From Aeromicrobium sp. Root472D3 (GTDB lineage Bacteria; Actinomycetota; Actinomycetes; Propionibacteriales; Nocardioidaceae), in NCBI RefSeq assembly GCF_001426485.1, contig NZ_LMET01000001.1:1386363-1450362 (forward strand): a stretch of 64,000 nucleotides of DNA. Direction: 5' to 3'. Below are positions 27,217 through 37,007 of this stretch, piece after piece. Position numbers and translations under genes: made by a program. Below the pieces are notes generated by a model, which saw only the letters and a list, made by a program, of their open reading frames with translations, was not told the origin of the DNA and did not search any database. Every line of letters starts with the position of its first letter. The stretch's first letter is position 1.

Positions 27217-28460
27217 GCGCGACCACGGCGACCACGGGGCGCAAGCGGACGATCGTCGAGCGGCTGACGACGAGCTGGCTGTACATCGGCCTGATCGGCA
27301 TCGGCGTCGTCTCGTTCGTCCGCATCATCACCGACACCGACGACCTGACCGGGGCGGGCACGATCCGCGCCGCGATCATCGCGACGTGCCCGATCCTCGC
27401 GGCGGCGCTGGGCGGCCTGTGGGCCGAGCGGGCCGGTGTCGTCAACATCGGCCTCGAGGGCCAGATGATCCTCGGCACGTGGGGCGCGGCGTTCTTCACG
27501 TACCACTACGGCCCGTGGGTCGGCATCCTCGGCGCGGCCCTGCTGGGCCTGATCGGTGGGCTCCTGCACGCCGTCGCGACCGTCACGTTCGGCGTCGACC
27601 ACATCGTCTCGGGCGTCGCGATCAACCTGATCGGCGCGGGTGCCGCGACGTACCTCGCCGAGGCGATCTTCCCCGACTACGAGGGAGGCGGTCCCCGCCA
27701 GCTCAACGGGCTGGAGGCGCCGGCGCAGATCACGATCCCCGGCGTGTCCGACCTCGCGAATTCGATCGCCGACCGGCACTGGTTCGTCGTGTCCGACATC
27801 GCCTCGGTCGTCCAGGCCCTGACGACCAACATCTCGACGCTGAGCCTGCTGATCTTCGCGCTCGTGATCGTCTCGGCCCTGGTGCTGTGGCGCACGTCGT
27901 TCGGCCTGCGACTGCGCTCGTGCGGCGAGAACCCCCAGGCCGCCGAGACCCTCGGCATCAACGTGTACCTGTACAAGTACGTCGCGGTGCTGGTGTCGGG
28001 CGCCCTGGCCGGCATCGGCGGCGGCTTCCTGGCGCTCGTCGCCTCGAGCGGCTTCAGCAACGGCCAGACGGGTGGCCGCGGCTACATCGGCCTGGCGGCC
28101 ATGATCTTCGGCAACTGGCGTCCCGGTGGGCTCCTGGCGGGTGCGCTGACGTTCGGCTACACCGACTCGCTGCGCCTGCGCGACACCCAGTCGGTGCACT
28201 CGCTGCTGCTGCTCGTCGCGATCGGCCTGCTGGCCTTCGCGGCGTGGCGCGCCTACAAGAGGCAGGTCACGGGGGCGCTGGTCGTCGCCGGCGCCGGCGT
28301 GCTCGTGATGGCCTGGTTCCTGCTCACCGACAGCGTCCCGCGCGAGTTCACGGTCATGACGCCCTACGTCACGACGATGTTCGTGCTGGCGCTCGGATCA
28401 CAACGTCTCCGCATGCCCGCGGCCGACGGCAAGCCCTATCGACGAGGAAGTGCCGGCTGA
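27213..28460 (+). CDS. Nucleoside ABC transporter permease 2
   Basis: Second permease, 415 residues, of the same family (NupC-like). WAERAGVVNIGLEGQMIL near residue 71 and TSFGLRLRSCGENPQAAETLGI are the conserved blocks, and GGGFLALVASSGFSNGQTGGRGYIGLAAMIFG marks the last core helices. It carries two extra C-terminal hydrophobic segments beyond the usual permease core. The ATG at 27213 overlaps the stop of permease 1. Its stop shares one base with the cdd start (TGATG), tying import to deamination. Confidence 0.92.
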   Translation: MSATTATTGRKRTIVERLTTSWLYIGLIGIGVVSFVRIITDTDDLTGAGTIRAAIIATCPILAAALGGLWAERAGVVNIGLEGQMILGTWGAAFFTYHYGPWVGILGAALLGLIGGLLHAVATVTFGVDHIVSGVAINLIGAGAATYLAEAIFPDYEGGGPRQLNGLEAPAQITIPGVSDLANSIADRHWFVVSDIASVVQALTTNISTLSLLIFALVIVSALVLWRTSFGLRLRSCGENPQAAETLGINVYLYKYVAVLVSGALAGIGGGFLALVASSGFSNGQTGGRGYIGLAAMIFGNWRPGGLLAGALTFGYTDSLRLRDTQSVHSLLLLVAIGLLAFAAWRAYKRQVTGALVVAGAGVLVMAWFLLTDSVPREFTVMTPYVTTMFVLALGSQRLRMPAADGKPYRRGSAG

Positions 28461-28879
28461 TGGCGCTGGGCATCAACGGACCGGACGACCCCATCGACTG
28501 GGCGTCGCTGACGAAGTACGCGACCGAGGTCATGGGCCGCGCCTACGCGCCGTACTCGAACTACAAGGTCGGCGTCGCGGGTCTCGTCGACGACGGACGG
28601 GTCGTGCTGGGCTGCAACGTCGAGAACGCCGCCTACGGCGTGGCGCTGTGCGCCGAGTGCGGCATGGTCTCGGCGCTGCACTCCACCGGCGGCGGACGTC
28701 TCGTCGCGGTCGCCTGCGTCGACTCGCGCGGCGCTGCCCTCATGCCGTGCGGCCGCTGCCGCCAGCTGCTGTGGGAGAACGGCGGGCCCGACATGCAGCT
28801 CATGACGCCGTCGGGCGTCCGCACCATGACCGAGGTGCTGCCGGACGCCTTCGGCGCCGACGACCTGGGCACGGTGTGA
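28460..28879 (+). CDS. cdd: Cytidine deaminase
   Basis: Deaminates cytidine and deoxycytidine to uridine and deoxyuridine. The 139-residue protein has the zinc site intact: CNVENAAYGVALCAECGMVSAL supplies the catalytic Glu of the CAE motif, with the Cys of the PCGRCRQLLWE motif near residue 98 completing the ligands. The N-terminal motif RAYAPYSNYKVGVAG is typical. ATG start at 28460, coupled to the upstream permease by a one-base overlap. The GTGA overlap at its stop couples it to a cytochrome P450 gene. Confidence 0.95.
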   Translation: MALGINGPDDPIDWASLTKYATEVMGRAYAPYSNYKVGVAGLVDDGRVVLGCNVENAAYGVALCAECGMVSALHSTGGGRLVAVACVDSRGAALMPCGRCRQLLWENGGPDMQLMTPSGVRTMTEVLPDAFGADDLGTV

Positions 28880-30069
28880 CCCGCTACGCCGTGCAGCTCG
28901 ACCCCGGCTCGCCCGCGTTCATCGCCGATCCCTACCCGGTGCTCGCCGCGCTGCGCGACAACGGGCCGGTGCTGTGGCACGAGCCGATGGGCACGTGGCT
29001 CGCGACGACGCACGACTCCGTCAGCCAGGTGCTGCGCAACCGCTCGTTCGGCCGGCTCTGGACCGACTGGGAGCCCGCGTCGCAGATGGAGCCGTTCAAC
29101 GCGCTGCACCGCAACCAGATGATGGAAAACGAGCCGCCGACCCACACGCGTCTGCGTCGTCTCGTGGCGGCGGCCTTCGGGCGCGGGCACGTCGAGCGCA
29201 TGCGGCCCCGCATCGAGTCGCTGGCCGCGTCGATGGTCGACGACCTGCCGAGCGGTCCGGGCGACACGTTCGACCTGCTCGGCGACTACGCCGAGCCGAT
29301 GCCGGTCTACGTCATCGCCGACCTGCTCGGCGTCCCGCGCGACGACCACGCGAAGCTGCGCGACTGGTCGCAGGCGATCGTCCACATGTACGAGCCGGGC
29401 GTCGGCGCGCTCACGAAGGCCGCTGCGATCGACGCGAGCACGGCGTTCTCCGACTACGTGCGCGGCGTCGTCGAGCAGCGCCGCTCGTCGCCCGGCGACG
29501 ACCTGATCACCGATCTCATCCAGGCGCGCGACGACGGCTCGAAGCTGAGCGACGACGAGCTCGTGGCCTCGGTCGTCCTGCTGCTCAACGCGGGGCACGA
29601 GGCGTCCGTCAACGTCTTCGGCAACGGCTTCCACGCGCTGCTCGAGCACCCCGACCAGATGGCGCGGCTCGTCTCGGGAGAGGTCTCCGTCGAGACGGCG
29701 CTCGAGGAGCTCATCCGCTTCGACGCGCCGCTCCAGCTGTTCGAGCGCACCGCGACCGCCGACGTCGAGGTGTCGGGCCAGCTGATCCGCACGGGGCAGA
29801 AGATCGCCTGCCTGATGGGATCGGCCAACCGCGACGCCGCGGCCTTCGACGAGCCCGACGTGTTCGACGTCGGTCGCGACCCCAACCCCCACGTCGGCTT
29901 CGGCATGGGGCTCCACTTCTGCCTGGGCGCCCCTCTGGCCCGCCTCGAGCTGCAGATCAGCATCCGCGCCCTGCTCGACCGGTTCCCCGGGCTGCGGCTC
30001 GCGGGGGAGTCGCCGCGACGCCCGACCTGGGTGCTGCGCGGCTACGAGAGCATCCCCGTCTCCACCTGA
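28876..30069 (+). CDS. Cytochrome P450
   Basis: Haem-thiolate monooxygenase of 397 residues, soluble bacterial type. The haem cysteine is at about residue 349 in FGMGLHFCLGAPLARLE, the ExxR pair is Glu278/Arg281 (EELIR), and the I-helix motif is AGHEAS at 239-244, where the usual threonine after the acid is replaced by alanine. The GTG start overlaps the cdd stop (GTGA), and deoA follows after 14 bases, so the P450 sits inside a nucleoside-catabolic operon. No ferredoxin or reductase gene is adjacent. Substrate unknown; a modified nucleoside or base is conceivable but unproven. Confidence 0.92.
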   Translation: MTRYAVQLDPGSPAFIADPYPVLAALRDNGPVLWHEPMGTWLATTHDSVSQVLRNRSFGRLWTDWEPASQMEPFNALHRNQMMENEPPTHTRLRRLVAAAFGRGHVERMRPRIESLAASMVDDLPSGPGDTFDLLGDYAEPMPVYVIADLLGVPRDDHAKLRDWSQAIVHMYEPGVGALTKAAAIDASTAFSDYVRGVVEQRRSSPGDDLITDLIQARDDGSKLSDDELVASVVLLLNAGHEASVNVFGNGFHALLEHPDQMARLVSGEVSVETALEELIRFDAPLQLFERTATADVEVSGQLIRTGQKIACLMGSANRDAAAFDEPDVFDVGRDPNPHVGFGMGLHFCLGAPLARLELQISIRALLDRFPGLRLAGESPRRPTWVLRGYESIPVST

Positions 30070-30083
30070 CCCCGGAGGTCCCC

Positions 30084-31385
30084 ATGACGACAGGTCCCAC
30101 CCGCACCGAAGCCTTCGACGCCGTCGAGGTCATCGCCGCCAAGCGCGACCGCCACGAGCTGACCGACCCGCAGATCGACTGGGTCGTCGACGCCTACACC
30201 CGCGGGGTCGTGGCCGACGAGCAGATGGCCGCGCTCGCGATGGCGATCCTGCTGAACGGGATGGACCGCCGCGAGATCAGCCGCTGGACGCACGCCATGA
30301 TCGACAGCGGCGAGCGGATGGACTTCTCGTCGCTGTCGTGGCCGACGTCCGACAAGCACTCGACCGGGGGAGTGGGCGACAAGATCACGCTGCCGCTGGC
30401 CCCCCTCGTCGCGGCGTGCGGCGTGGCCGTGCCGCAGCTGTCCGGACGCGGCCTCGGCCACACGGGGGGCACCCTCGACAAGCTCGAGGCCATCCCCGGC
30501 TGGCGAGCGGCGCTGACGAACGACGAGATGATGGCGCAGCTCGAGGACGTCGGCGCCGTGATCTGCGCCGCCGGCGCCGGTCTGGCCCCGGCCGACAAGA
30601 AGCTCTACGCGCTGCGCGACGTCACCGGCACGGTCGAGGCGATCCCGCTGATCGCCAGCTCGATCATGAGCAAGAAGATCGCCGAGGGCACCGGGTCGCT
30701 GGTGCTCGACGTCAAGGCCGGCTCGGGTGCGTTCATGAAGGACCTCGACCAGGCGCGCGAGCTCGCCGAGACCATGGTGGCGCTCGGCACCGACGCCGGC
30801 GTGCGCACCGTCGCGCTGCTGACCGACATGTCGACCCCGCTCGGCCTGACCGCCGGCAACGCGTGCGAGGTCGCCGAGTCGGTCGAGGTGCTGGCAGGCG
30901 GCGGACCCGCCGACGTCGTCGAGCTCACCGTCGCGCTGGCGCGCGAGATGCTGACGGCGGCCGGCCGCGACGACAAGGATCCCGCCGACGTCCTGGCGTC
31001 CGGCGCCGCGATGGACGTCTGGAAGCGGATGATCTCGGCCCAGGGCGGCGACCCGGACGCCGCGCTGCCGACGGCCAAGGAGACGCACGTCGTGACGGCC
31101 CCGGCGTCGGGCACGCTCGACCGGCTCGACGCGCTCAGCGTCGGCGTCGCGGCGTGGCGACTCGGTGCGGGCCGCTCACGTCCCGGCGAGCAGGTGCAGG
31201 CCGCCGCGGGCGTCGTGATGCACGCCAAGCCGGGCGACGCCGTGACGGCCGGGCAGCCCCTGCTGACGCTGCACACCGACACGCCCGAGCGCTTCGACCG
31301 CGCGATCGCGGCGCTGGAGGGTGGCTACGACATCGGCGCCGCGGGTGGGTCGACCACGAGTGTCGTCATCGACCGGATTGGGTAG
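30084..31385 (+). CDS. deoA: Thymidine phosphorylase
   Basis: Splits thymidine and deoxyuridine with phosphate into free base and deoxyribose-1-phosphate. The 433-residue protein has the family signature SGRGLGHTGGTLDKLEAIPG (about residues 119-138), the phosphate-binding DKHSTGGVGDK loop, and a C-terminal pyrimidine nucleoside phosphorylase domain. The ATG at 30084 is preceded by CGGAGGT. It follows the P450 gene and precedes a MaoC-like gene in one apparent operon. A general pyrimidine-nucleoside phosphorylase is the main alternative. Confidence 0.94.
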   Translation: MTTGPTRTEAFDAVEVIAAKRDRHELTDPQIDWVVDAYTRGVVADEQMAALAMAILLNGMDRREISRWTHAMIDSGERMDFSSLSWPTSDKHSTGGVGDKITLPLAPLVAACGVAVPQLSGRGLGHTGGTLDKLEAIPGWRAALTNDEMMAQLEDVGAVICAAGAGLAPADKKLYALRDVTGTVEAIPLIASSIMSKKIAEGTGSLVLDVKAGSGAFMKDLDQARELAETMVALGTDAGVRTVALLTDMSTPLGLTAGNACEVAESVEVLAGGGPADVVELTVALAREMLTAAGRDDKDPADVLASGAAMDVWKRMISAQGGDPDAALPTAKETHVVTAPASGTLDRLDALSVGVAAWRLGAGRSRPGEQVQAAAGVVMHAKPGDAVTAGQPLLTLHTDTPERFDRAIAALEGGYDIGAAGGSTTSVVIDRIG

Positions 31386-31394
31386 GTTCACCCG

Positions 31395-31850
31395 ATGCGC
31401 ATGTTCAACAACCGCACCGAGATCGCCGCGGCCGCCGGCGACGAGCTGGGCGTCAGCGAGTGGGTCGGCATCACGCAGGACCGCATCGACATGTTCGCCG
31501 ACGCGACGGGCGACCGTCAGTGGATCCACGTCGACGCCGAGCGGGCCGCCGACGGACCCTTCGGCGCCACGATCGCCCACGGCTACCTGACGCTGTCGCT
31601 GATCCCGTTCCTGGGCGCGCAGGTGTTCGCCTTCGCCGGCGACATGGCCCGGGTCAACTACGGGCTCAACAAGGTCCGCTTCGTCGCGCCCGTCACGGTG
31701 GGCTCCAAGCTGCGCAGCCGCGTCGCGATGCTCGACGTCACCGACATCGAGAAGGGCCAGCAGGTCACGCTGCAGCACACGATCGAGATCCGCGGCGGCG
31801 ACAAGCCGGCCTGCGTCGCGGAGACCGTCACCCTGCTGATGAACGCGTGA
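31395..31850 (+). CDS. MaoC-like (hot-dog) dehydratase family protein
   Basis: A 151-residue hot-dog-fold protein related to R-specific enoyl-CoA hydratases. The hydratase motif is visible: ITQDRIDMFADATGDRQWIHVDAERAADGPFG, then ATIAHGYLTLSLIP, supplying Asp, Gln/His and the conserved AHG-x-L block. ATG at 31395, nine bases after the deoA stop, and 18 bases before add, so it is within the nucleoside operon although it normally acts on acyl thioesters. The reason for that placement is unknown; an unrelated passenger gene is possible. Confidence 0.85.
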   Translation: MRMFNNRTEIAAAAGDELGVSEWVGITQDRIDMFADATGDRQWIHVDAERAADGPFGATIAHGYLTLSLIPFLGAQVFAFAGDMARVNYGLNKVRFVAPVTVGSKLRSRVAMLDVTDIEKGQQVTLQHTIEIRGGDKPACVAETVTLLMNA

Positions 31851-31868
31851 CCATGACACGATGAGGGG

Positions 31869-32954
31869 GTGACTGCCACCCCCGAACAGATCAAGAAGGC
31901 CCCCAAGGTCGCCCTGCACGAGCACCTCGACGGAGGCGTCCGCCCCGCCACGATCGTCGAGATCGCCGACGAGATCGGGCACGACCTGCCCGCCGAGGGC
32001 GCCGAGGCGCTGGGCGTGTGGTTCGAGGAGGCGTCGAGCTCGGGCTCGCTGGTGCGCTACCTCGAGACGTTCGTGCACACCGTCGCGGTCATGCAGCGCC
32101 CCGAGGACCTCGCCCGCGTCGCGCGGGAGTCGGTCGTCGACCTGGCGACCGACGGGTGCGTCTACGCCGAGCTGCGGTGGGCGCCCGAGCAGCACCAGTC
32201 GGCCGGGCTCTCGCTGCGCGAGGCCGTCGAGGCCGTGCAGGCCGGCATCGACGCCGGACGCGAGGAGGCCGCAGGCCTCGGCCACCCCATCGTCGTGGGT
32301 CAGCTGCTGACGGCGATGCGGCACGCCAAGCGGGGCATGGAGATCGCCGAGATCGCGGTCGAGTACCGCACGCGCGGGGTCGCCGGGTTCGACATCGCCG
32401 GCGCCGAGGACGGCTTCCCGCCGATCCTGCACCTCGAGGCCTTCGAGTTCCTGCGGCGCGAGAACGCGCACTTCACGATCCACGCCGGCGAGGCGTTCGG
32501 GCTGCCGTCGATCTGGCAGGCGATCCAGCGCTGCGGCGCCGAGCGGCTCGGTCACGGTGTCCGCATCGTCGACGACATCGACTGGGACGCGCCGGGCGGC
32601 CCGGTGCTGGGCGACCTGGCCGCGTACATCCGCGACCGTCGCATCCCGCTCGAGATGTGCCCGTCGTCGAACCTGCAGACCGGTGCCGTCGCCGGCATGG
32701 AGACGATCGCCGACCACCCGATCGGCCGGCTCAAGGACCTCGGCTTCCGCGTCACGGTCAACTGCGACAACCGGCTCATGAGCGGGACGTCGATGAGTCG
32801 CGAGTTCCAGCTGCTGGCCGACGCCTTCGACTACTCGCTCGACGACGTCCGCTGGTTCACGATCAACGCGATGAAGAGCGCCTTCCTGCCGTTCGACCAG
32901 CGCCTCGCGCTGATCAACGACGTCATCAAGCCCGGCTACGCGGCCCTCGCCTGA
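31869..32954 (+). CDS. add: Adenosine deaminase
   Basis: Hydrolytic deaminase for adenosine and deoxyadenosine, giving inosine products for PNP. The 361-residue amidohydrolase has the zinc ligands HEHLDGG near residue 17, [10 protein letters not shown] with the catalytic Glu, [11 protein letters not shown], and the late Asp pair in [11 protein letters not shown] and [19 protein letters not shown] start at 31869. It is the last gene of the operon and converges on lon; a large nested palindrome begins nine bases after the stop. Confidence 0.94.
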   Translation: MTATPEQIKKAPKVALHEHLDGGVRPATIVEIADEIGHDLPAEGAEALGVWFEEASSSGSLVRYLETFVHTVAVMQRPEDLARVARESVVDLATDGCVYAELRWAPEQHQSAGLSLREAVEAVQAGIDAGREEAAGLGHPIVVGQLLTAMRHAKRGMEIAEIAVEYRTRGVAGFDIAGAEDGFPPILHLEAFEFLRRENAHFTIHAGEAFGLPSIWQAIQRCGAERLGHGVRIVDDIDWDAPGGPVLGDLAAYIRDRRIPLEMCPSSNLQTGAVAGMETIADHPIGRLKDLGFRVTVNCDNRLMSGTSMSREFQLLADAFDYSLDDVRWFTINAMKSAFLPFDQRLALINDVIKPGYAALA

Positions 32955-32962
32955 CCCCCACC

Positions 32963-33068
32963 CGCCGACGAGTCACGTGGGCCCGCCGAGGAGTCACTCA
33001 CGGCCGGCGTGAGTGACTCCTCGTTCGGTCTGGGTGACTCGCGGGCGGGCCTGAGTGACTCGTCGGCG
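32963..33068. terminator. Nested palindrome between convergent add and lon
   Basis: Outer perfect arms of 14 bases (32963-32976 and 33055-33068) enclose a middle pair around GGGCCCGCC/GGCGGGCCT and an inner perfect 16-base hairpin (32987-33002 and 33008-33023). The heptamer GAGTCAC or its complement occurs five times. It fills the entire gap between the add and lon stop codons and is probably a bidirectional terminator. Confidence 0.8.
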
Positions 33069-33069
33069 A

Positions 33070-35400
<2,331 letters not shown>

Positions 35401-35415
35401 GATGGTCTCCTCAGA

Positions 35416-35436
35416 CGTGAGTCTGATGGGCTCAAC
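35416..35436 (-). promoter_or_regulatory. HAIR-like HspR site upstream of lon
   Basis: On the lon strand the sequence reads GTTGAGC, seven bases, then ACTCACG. This matches the HAIR consensus CTTGAGT-N7-ACTCAAG at 11 of 14 arm positions with the correct spacer. It lies 16 bases before the lon start. A second small palindrome, TCAGAC-gtga-GTCTGA (35411-35426), overlaps it. HspR control of lon is known in Streptomyces; here it is inferred. Confidence 0.65.
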
Positions 35437-35492
35437 CTTGCGCGGGGTTGCCGTGTTCCGCCGGAGGGCGGGTGTTCGCTGACGGCGGACGG

Positions 35493-36071
35493 TCAGCCCG
35501 CGAGCAGGGCACGGGCGCGGCGCGGCGACATCGGCGTGCAGCCGTGCGCGACGGCCTCGGCGACGATGCGGGGCTCGTCCTGCATCAGCCGCCAGCCCCG
35601 GCGCACGAGCACCCAGGGCGCCTTGCGCCCCTCGCGCAGGTCGCGGAACAGGCGCAGCCCGAACGTCACGACCCGGTGGCGGTGCAGGCAGATCGCCGCG
35701 TCGAGCAGGCCGGCCTCGCGGCACGCGTCGACGATGACGGGGGCGAAGAGGCCCTCGGCGATGAAGCGTCCCGACGGGGCGCTCAGCAGCTGCGAGCCGG
35801 TGCGCCGGCTCGCCGCGATGTCGTAGACCGGCACCTCGGCGGCGCCCGACGCGCACAGCTCGGCGATCGCGCCGACGGCGGCGACGGCGTCCCACGAGTC
35901 GGGGTGGTCCCAGTCGACGATCCCGAGGCTCGACCGCGGCATGCCGGGGGCGTCGACGTCGCGGTAGAAGTCGTCGAGTCGCAGCACCGACCAGCCCAGG
36001 CGGGCGGCGAGGTGCGACTTGCCCGAGCCGGACGGCCCGGCGACGATCACGACTCCGGAGGATGCGGCCAC
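35493..36071 (-). CDS. Uridine-kinase-like P-loop NTPase
   Basis: A 192-residue P-loop protein. Walker A is AGPSGSGKSHLAARL near residue 11, followed by VLRLDDFYRDVDAPG, which resembles the nucleoside-binding DDFY motif of uridine kinases, and IVDWDHPDSWDA. The GRFIAEGLFAP segment occupies the usual Walker B region. GTG start at 36071. It lies between lon and the divergent deoC gene, which supports a nucleoside or (deoxy)nucleoside salvage role, but the phosphate acceptor is unproven. It is shorter than classical Udk and lacks a lid of normal length. Confidence 0.8.
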   Translation of the reverse strand: MAASSGVVIVAGPSGSGKSHLAARLGWSVLRLDDFYRDVDAPGMPRSSLGIVDWDHPDSWDAVAAVGAIAELCASGAAEVPVYDIAASRRTGSQLLSAPSGRFIAEGLFAPVIVDACREAGLLDAAICLHRHRVVTFGLRLFRDLREGRKAPWVLVRRGWRLMQDEPRIVAEAVAHGCTPMSPRRARALLAG

Positions 36072-36126
36072 CCGTCGAGGATAGTCGTGCTCGCGATCGT
36101 CCCCGGTCGGTCCCTAGGATGGCGAC

Positions 36127-36846
36127 ATGCCCACGAACGTCACCGCCGCCGAGATCGCCGCGACCATCGACCACGCCATCCTCAAGCCCGAGCTCACGCG
36201 CGCCGAGGTCGACGAGCAGCTGGCCCTGGTGGCGCGCTACGGCGTGTTCAGCGCGTGCGTCCGGCCGAGCGACGTGTCGCACGCGTACGAGGTGCTGGCG
36301 GGCAGCGGCGTCGCGGTGTGCGCCGTGATCGGTTTCCCGCACGGCACGACCAGCACGCAGGCGAAGGTGGCGGAGGCGGTGCAGGCCCTCGACGACGGTG
36401 CCGTCGAGCTCGACATGGTGCTCAACATCGGACGTCTGCGCAGCGGACTGGTCGACGACGTCGAGGCCGACATCCGCGCCGTCGTGCAGGCGGCCGGCGA
36501 GCACGTCGTCAAGGTCATCCTCGAGACCGCGTACCTGGGCGACGACGAGATCGTCGCGGGCTGCGAGGCGGCCGAGCGGGCGGGCGCCGCCTTCGTCAAG
36601 ACCTCGACGGGATTCGCCGGGGGAGGGGCCACGGTCGAGCACCTGACGCTCATGCGGGCCACGGTCGGCGACGCCGTGCAGGTCAAGGCCTCCGGTGGCG
36701 TGCGCGGGCTCGACACGCTGCTCGAGATGCGCGACCTCGGGGTCACGCGGTTCGGCACCAGCGCGACCGCCACGATCCTCGACGACGCGGCCGCCCGCGA
36801 GACCGGGTCGGCGTCGTCGGGGGCCACCGACGAGAGCTCGTACTGA
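36127..36846 (+). CDS. deoC: Deoxyribose-phosphate aldolase
   Basis: Cleaves deoxyribose-5-phosphate to acetaldehyde and glyceraldehyde-3-phosphate, the last step of deoxynucleoside catabolism. The 239-residue TIM-barrel has the Schiff-base lysine in AAFVKTSTGFAGGG (near residue 158) and the second conserved lysine in VQVKASGGVRG. IDHAILKPELT at the start is the family opening. ATG at 36127, 55 bases from the divergent kinase start, with a TAGGAT hexamer close upstream. It is separated from deoA and add by lon but clearly belongs to the same pathway. Confidence 0.95.
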   Translation: MPTNVTAAEIAATIDHAILKPELTRAEVDEQLALVARYGVFSACVRPSDVSHAYEVLAGSGVAVCAVIGFPHGTTSTQAKVAEAVQALDDGAVELDMVLNIGRLRSGLVDDVEADIRAVVQAAGEHVVKVILETAYLGDDEIVAGCEAAERAGAAFVKTSTGFAGGGATVEHLTLMRATVGDAVQVKASGGVRGLDTLLEMRDLGVTRFGTSATATILDDAAARETGSASSGATDESSY

Positions 36847-36847
36847 A

Positions 36848-36869
36848 CTTCACCGTTTTGTCATGTTGC
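36848..36869 (+). promoter_or_regulatory. Possible weak PHO box before the 5'-nucleotidase
   Basis: CTTCACC (36848) and TGTCATG (36859) are 11 bases apart, resembling two degenerate PhoP direct-repeat units. A GTCATG-n9-CATGAC inverted repeat (36860-36880) overlaps. The 161-bp region to the nucleotidase start otherwise shows only a GGAGAGG ribosome-binding site. Confidence 0.3.
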
Positions 36870-37007
36870 GTCCTCATGACGACCGTTGACTTCTCGGGCT
36901 CGCCGAGATGTGCTGTGCTCACGACTTCCTGAGACGTCCTCAGGTGGGCACACCATCGGGGGTGAGCCGCGCAGCCGCTGCCCCTGCCTTCTCGGAGAGG
37001 TACCTGC

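Noticed and set aside
35401..35492. A small gene between lon and the kinase-like gene
   Set aside because: No frame of useful length with a ribosome-binding site exists; the segment is accounted for by the lon promoter and HAIR-like site.
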